NCBI RefSeq assembly: GCF_021029445.1
Contig: NZ_CP072610.1
Coordinates: 3,348,001-3,412,000 of the forward strand
From: Pseudomonas wenzhouensis
GTDB taxonomy: Bacteria; Pseudomonadota; Gammaproteobacteria; Pseudomonadales; Pseudomonadaceae
DNA length: 64,000 nt
Direction of reading: 5' to 3'
The stretch's first letter is position 1, and each line of letters starts with the position of its first letter. Of this stretch, positions 60,600 through 64,000 are shown piece by piece. A program made the translations under genes and the position numbers. The notes under the pieces are model-generated. The model worked only from the letters and a program-made list of their open reading frames with translations. It made no database searches and was not told the DNA's origin.

Positions 60600-62270
60600 A
60601 TGACCATGCTCAAAGACCCGTCGAAGAAGTACCGCCCGTTTACTCAGATCCAGATTCCGGACCGTACCTGGCCGGACAAGATCATCGACAAGGCGCCGAT
60701 CTGGCTGTCCACCGACCTGCGCGATGGCAACCAGTCGCTGATCGAGCCGATGGATGCCGAGAAGAAGATGCGCTTCTTCAAGTGCCTGGTCGCTGTGGGT
60801 CTGAAGGAAATCGAAGTGGGCTTCCCGTCCGCCTCGCAGACCGATTTCGACTTCGTCCGCGAGCTGATCGAGGGTGGCCACATCCCGGACGACGTCACCA
60901 TCCAGGTACTCACCCAGGCCCGTGACGACCTCATCGAGCGCACCTTCGAATCGCTCAAAGGTGCCAAGAAGGCCATCGTTCACTACTACAACGCCTGCGC
61001 GCCGAGCTTCCGCAAGATTGTCTTCAATCAGGACAAGGCCGGCGTCAAAGCCATCGCTGTGGCCGCTGGCACCACCATCAAGCGCCTGGCCGAGGCCGCG
61101 CCGGAAACCCAGTGGGGCTTCGAGTATTCGCCGGAAGTGTTCAGCAGCACCGAAATCGACTTCGCCGTCGAGGTGTGCAACGCAGTGATTGGCGTGTTCC
61201 AGCCGACCCCGGCGAACAAGCTGATCCTCAACCTGCCGGCCACCATCGAGTGCGCCACGCCGAACAACTATGCCGACCAGATCGAATGGTTCGGTCGCCA
61301 CGTCGACCGCCGCGACAGCGTGCTGATCAGCGTGCACACCCATAACGACCGTGGCACCGGCGTCGCCGCCTCGGAACTGGCCGTCATGGCTGGTGCCGAC
61401 CGCGTCGAAGGCTGCCTGTTCGGCAACGGCGAGCGCACCGGCAACGTCTGCCTGGTGACCCTGGCGCTGAACCTCTACACCCAGGGCGTCGACCCGCAGC
61501 TGGATTTCTCCGACATCGATGCGGTGCGCAAGGTGGTCGAGGACTGCAACCAGATTCCGGTGCACCCGCGCCATCCGTATGTCGGCGATCTGGTCCACAC
61601 CGCCTTCTCCGGCTCGCACCAGGACGCCATCCGCAAGGGCTTCGCCCAACAGAAGTCAGACGCCCTGTGGGAAGTGCCGTATCTGCCGATTGACCCGGCC
61701 GACATTGGCCGCGACTACGAGGCGGTGATTCGCGTCAACAGCCAGTCGGGCAAGGGCGGCATCACCTTCCTGCTGGAGCAGGAATACGGCATCAGCCTGC
61801 CGCGTCGCATGCAGATCGAGTTCAGCCAGGTGGTGCAGCGTGAAACCGACCGCCTCGGCCTGGAAATGACGGCCGCGCAGATCTACCAATTGCTCGAGAC
61901 CGAGTACTTGCAGGCACGCAGCCCCTACGCCCTGAAAGGCCATCGCCTGCAGGAAGAGAACGGCACCAGCGCAGTGGATATCGAAGTCATCGAAGGTGCT
62001 GAAAAACACCACTGGCGCGGCATTGGCAAGGGCCCGCTGGAGGCGCTGGCGGCAGCCCTGCCGGTTGCCGTCGAGGTGATGGACTACAGCGAGCACGCCA
62101 TCGGTGCCGGCACCAATGCCAAGGCAGCCGCCTACATCGAGCTGCGCGTCAACGGCGGCCGCGCCCTGCACGGCATCGGCATCGACGAGAACCTCACCAC
62201 CGCGAGCTTCCGCGCCCTGTTCAGCGCGCTGAACCGCGCCCTGAGCCAGGCCGAGTCGCAAGCGGCCTGA
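60600..62270 (+). CDS. leuA: 2-Isopropylmalate synthase
   Basis: First enzyme of leucine synthesis, joining acetyl-CoA and 2-ketoisovalerate. The 556-aa protein is of the longer LeuA type: catalytic TIM barrel with [15 protein letters not shown], metal site [16 protein letters not shown], and a C-terminal regulatory (leucine-binding) domain ending near [12 protein letters not shown]. Feedback inhibition by leucine is expected from that domain. It is followed by a terminator. Confidence 0.97.
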   Translation: MTMLKDPSKKYRPFTQIQIPDRTWPDKIIDKAPIWLSTDLRDGNQSLIEPMDAEKKMRFFKCLVAVGLKEIEVGFPSASQTDFDFVRELIEGGHIPDDVTIQVLTQARDDLIERTFESLKGAKKAIVHYYNACAPSFRKIVFNQDKAGVKAIAVAAGTTIKRLAEAAPETQWGFEYSPEVFSSTEIDFAVEVCNAVIGVFQPTPANKLILNLPATIECATPNNYADQIEWFGRHVDRRDSVLISVHTHNDRGTGVAASELAVMAGADRVEGCLFGNGERTGNVCLVTLALNLYTQGVDPQLDFSDIDAVRKVVEDCNQIPVHPRHPYVGDLVHTAFSGSHQDAIRKGFAQQKSDALWEVPYLPIDPADIGRDYEAVIRVNSQSGKGGITFLLEQEYGISLPRRMQIEFSQVVQRETDRLGLEMTAAQIYQLLETEYLQARSPYALKGHRLQEENGTSAVDIEVIEGAEKHHWRGIGKGPLEALAAALPVAVEVMDYSEHAIGAGTNAKAAAYIELRVNGGRALHGIGIDENLTTASFRALFSALNRALSQAESQAA

Positions 62271-62289
62271 GCCCTGAGCCGAACGCACA

Positions 62290-62315
62290 ACGCCGGGCAA
62301 TGCCCGGCGTTTTTG
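62290..62315 (+). terminator. Intrinsic terminator after leuA
   Basis: ACGCCGGGCA-A-TGCCCGGCGT followed by TTTTTG, 20 bp after the leuA stop codon. Confidence 0.92.
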
Positions 62316-62344
62316 TATGCATACGGGAGGGTTATCGCAATTCC

Positions 62345-62417
62345 GTAGGAGCGGCGCCCCACCGCGAACACCGGCGCCGTCGGCGCGAAAGGCTTCGCCC
62401 CGAGGCGAGGCTCCTAC
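62345..62417. repeat. GTAGGAGC palindromic repeat, copy 3
   Basis: GTAGGAGCGGCGCC ... GAGGCTCCTAC inverted arms with CCGCGAA and TTCGCCC inside, as in copy 1. A half copy of the GTAGCCCGGAT family (62448-62468) follows. Confidence 0.85.
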
Positions 62418-62476
62418 GAACAGCCGCCTTGCAGGTACTTGCATGCGTAGCCCGGATGAAATCCGGGAACATGCGC

Positions 62477-62938
62477 TCAGATATCGAAGATCATCAGCAC
62501 GGCAAACATCAACGCGGCCAGGCCGAGGGTGAACATCAGGCCAATGCCCAGCGCCCGCCAGTTGGACAGAAATGCCCCCCTGGCTTCGGCATGCTGCTTG
62601 AGATCGGCTTCCATCAGGCTCTTGGCAAACATGATCATCGCCATCAACTGGGCGATGGCGAACGGCATGCCGGGCACCTCTTCCGGCAAAAGGAAGGCCA
62701 GGCCCAGGGTGACGACCAGAAAGACAACCGCAATCCCCCAGACCATCGCCACGCGATCTGCCTTGCCAAGCACTTGCAGGTTATGCGCCAGCAGCCAGGC
62801 GCCAGCCAGCGGTGTACCGATGAAGGTGGCCAGACCGACACCGGCGATGCTGTAGAGCGGCGCCTGAGTGCTAGTGGCCTGTTGCAGATCGGCTTGCGGC
62901 GGCTGGAAGGGATTATTTTGCGGTACGTCCATGTTCAT
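62477..62938 (-). CDS. Hypothetical membrane protein
   Basis: A 153-aa protein with a soluble Pro/Gln-rich N-terminus (NNPFQPPQADLQQA) and four hydrophobic segments; the last is LGIGLMFTLGLAALMFAVLMI. No named family recognised. It starts 11 bp after the omega-amidase gene stop on the same strand, so the two may be co-transcribed. An alternative start is the ATG two codons in. Confidence 0.8.
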   Translation of the reverse strand: MNMDVPQNNPFQPPQADLQQATSTQAPLYSIAGVGLATFIGTPLAGAWLLAHNLQVLGKADRVAMVWGIAVVFLVVTLGLAFLLPEEVPGMPFAIAQLMAMIMFAKSLMEADLKQHAEARGAFLSNWRALGIGLMFTLGLAALMFAVLMIFDI

Positions 62939-62949
62939 CTGGCTCCTGA

Positions 62950-63732
62950 TCAGTTCAAGGTAAAGGCATCGGCATCCAGATGTGCGGGGAAACGCTCGCG
63001 GTAGGCGGCCAGCGCCTCGCTCGACAGCCGGGCGCGGAACACACCATCACCCTCGCCTGCCGCCATCAACGTCTCGCCCTGGAAGTCCAACACCTGGGAG
63101 TCGCCAGTATAGCCGTGGCCCTTGCCGTCCTCGCCGACGCGGTTCACAGCCGCGACATAGCACAGGTTCTCGATGGCTCGCGCCGGCAGCAGGCTGTTCC
63201 AGTGGTGTCGGCGAGCGCCTGGCCAGTTGGCGGTATACAGCAGCAGGTCGGTGCCGCCTGCGTCACGGCTCCAGACCGGGAAGCGTAGGTCGTAGCAGAT
63301 CAGCGGGCGCACGCGCCAGCCCTTGAGTTCCAGCACGACCTGCTCGCTACCGGCGCTGTAATGCTTGTGCTCACCGGCCATGCGAAACAGGTGGCGCTTG
63401 TCGTAATGCGCCAGCGAGCCATCCGGGCGAGCCCAGAGCAGGCGATTGCGATAACTGCCGTCCGCCGCCTGAATGATCAGGCTGCCGCAGATCACCGCAT
63501 GGATACGCTGCGCCTGCTCACGCAACCAGTGGGTGGTCGGGCCATTCTCGGGCTCGGCCAATGCGGCCGACTCCATGGAAAAGCCGGTGCTAAACATCTC
63601 CGGCAGGATCACCAGATCGGCACCGCGCGCCTGCTCCAGCAGTTTCTGGAAGTGCTCGCGATTGGCAGCCGGATCATGCCAGGCCAGGCTGGTCTGGATC
63701 AGCACCAGTTCGAGATCGGGTTTATCGCTCAT
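62950..63732 (-). CDS. Omega-amidase-like carbon-nitrogen hydrolase (YafV type)
   Basis: A 260-aa nitrilase-superfamily enzyme. The Glu-Lys-Cys triad is visible: VILPEMFSTGFSM, HYDKRHLFRM and RPLICYDLRFPVW. YafV-type omega-amidases hydrolyse 2-oxoglutaramate or 2-oxosuccinamate, products of glutamine transaminases. An aminotransferase gene lies 61 bp upstream on the same strand, which fits. The ATG at 63732 gives the family's normal length; the frame to 63930 runs into the neighbour. Confidence 0.93.
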   Translation of the reverse strand: MSDKPDLELVLIQTSLAWHDPAANREHFQKLLEQARGADLVILPEMFSTGFSMESAALAEPENGPTTHWLREQAQRIHAVICGSLIIQAADGSYRNRLLWARPDGSLAHYDKRHLFRMAGEHKHYSAGSEQVVLELKGWRVRPLICYDLRFPVWSRDAGGTDLLLYTANWPGARRHHWNSLLPARAIENLCYVAAVNRVGEDGKGHGYTGDSQVLDFQGETLMAAGEGDGVFRARLSSEALAAYRERFPAHLDADAFTLN

Positions 63733-63793
63733 CGCAGTACCTCGCTTGCCGTAATCGTCAACGCCTTGCAGGCGGGTTGCCCCCGCCCTCCCC

Positions 63794-64000
63794 TTACACC
63801 GCGCATAGTTTCTCGGCGGCCTGGCGCAGGGTTTCTTCACGCTTGGCGAAGCAGAAGCGCACCAGACGCATGTCCTTCGGCGCCGACTGATAGAACACCG
63901 ACACCGGGATCGCCGCCACGCCATGCTCACGGGTCAGCCACTCGGCCATGGCCACGTCGTCCAGATCCGGGCGAATCGCCGAATAGTCGGCCAACTGGAA
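63794..64000 (-). CDS. PLP aminotransferase (YbdL/methionine aminotransferase-like), C-terminal end only
   Basis: The last 68 codons of a class I/II aminotransferase; the rest is beyond the window edge. ADYSAIRPDLDDVAMAEWL, HGVAAIPVSVFYQ and MRLVRFCFAKREETLRQAAEKL match the C-terminal small domain of YbdL/kynurenine-aminotransferase-like enzymes; the RFCFAK Arg normally binds the substrate carboxylate. Its partner downstream is an omega-amidase. Confidence 0.9.
   Translation of the reverse strand, partial: FQLADYSAIRPDLDDVAMAEWLTREHGVAAIPVSVFYQSAPKDMRLVRFCFAKREETLRQAAEKLCAV

Overview
The window looks like a stretch of core chromosome from a Pseudomonas species, probably near the P. mendocina/P. 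oleovorans or P. aeruginosa lineage. The reasons are high GC with GC-rich third codon positions, typical pseudomonad gene families (LptF-type OmpA lipoprotein, single-chain PurL, TerB/DUF533, PACE exporter), and a gene order that follows, with gaps, what I recall of the P. aeruginosa interval from adk/ppc to leuA. Species assignment is inference. I see no prophage, transposase, integron, CRISPR array, rRNA or tRNA.

Layout. 1-5 kb: 5' part of adk, then ppc, then a DUF4398 lipoprotein and the OmpA-like lipoprotein lptF behind a candidate AlgU-type promoter. 5.0-5.7 kb: a gene-free block of nested perfect and near-perfect inverted repeats. 5.7-11.1 kb: envelope and poorly characterised genes on the minus strand (alpha/beta-hydrolase lipoprotein, AIM24 family, Bax-inhibitor-1/YccA family, QEGLA/DUF1704 protein, lipoprotein, TetR regulator). 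11.2-14 kb: lysS and prfB, the latter with its programmed +1 frameshift. 14-24 kb: diguanylate cyclase, GMC oxidoreductase, SulP transporter, DUF533 protein, a short DapA-like gene remnant, recJ, yaeQ, a rhomboid protease and a small membrane protein.

24-33 kb is housekeeping on the minus strand: xerD-dsbC-hom-thrC, a thioesterase, the rpsP-rimM-trmD-rplS operon and ffh. 33-40.5 kb: CcsA-like and CorC-like membrane proteins, an SGNH hydrolase broken by an amber codon next to purT, DUF1289, gamma-carbonic anhydrase, two NUDIX enzymes, an L,D-transpeptidase-like protein, a YqfO-like protein and a CDGSH protein. 40.6-51.5 kb: purL, mltF, tadA, a Tat-exported multicopper oxidase and guaB-guaA. 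51.6-64 kb: a TonB-dependent siderophore receptor with a Fur-box-like upstream site, a divergent PACE exporter/LysR pair, xseA, an M23 peptidase whose N-terminus lies across a palindromic repeat, an MscS-type channel, a GST, leuA with a possible leucine-rich leader peptide, an omega-amidase and the 3' end of an aminotransferase gene.

Metabolic themes: purine synthesis (purT, purL, guaB, guaA), aspartate-family and leucine synthesis (hom, thrC, leuA), translation (lysS, prfB, rpsP, rimM, trmD, rplS, tadA, ffh), envelope maintenance (mltF, L,D-transpeptidase, M23, lptF, dsbC) and DNA repair/recombination (recJ, xseA, xerD). Several families of short palindromic repeats sit between genes. I found no convincing new multigene system. 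The most interesting items are the 5.1-5.6 kb repeat block, the broken SGNH hydrolase, the DapA-like relic, the repeat-borne N-terminus of the M23 peptidase and the candidate leuA leader.
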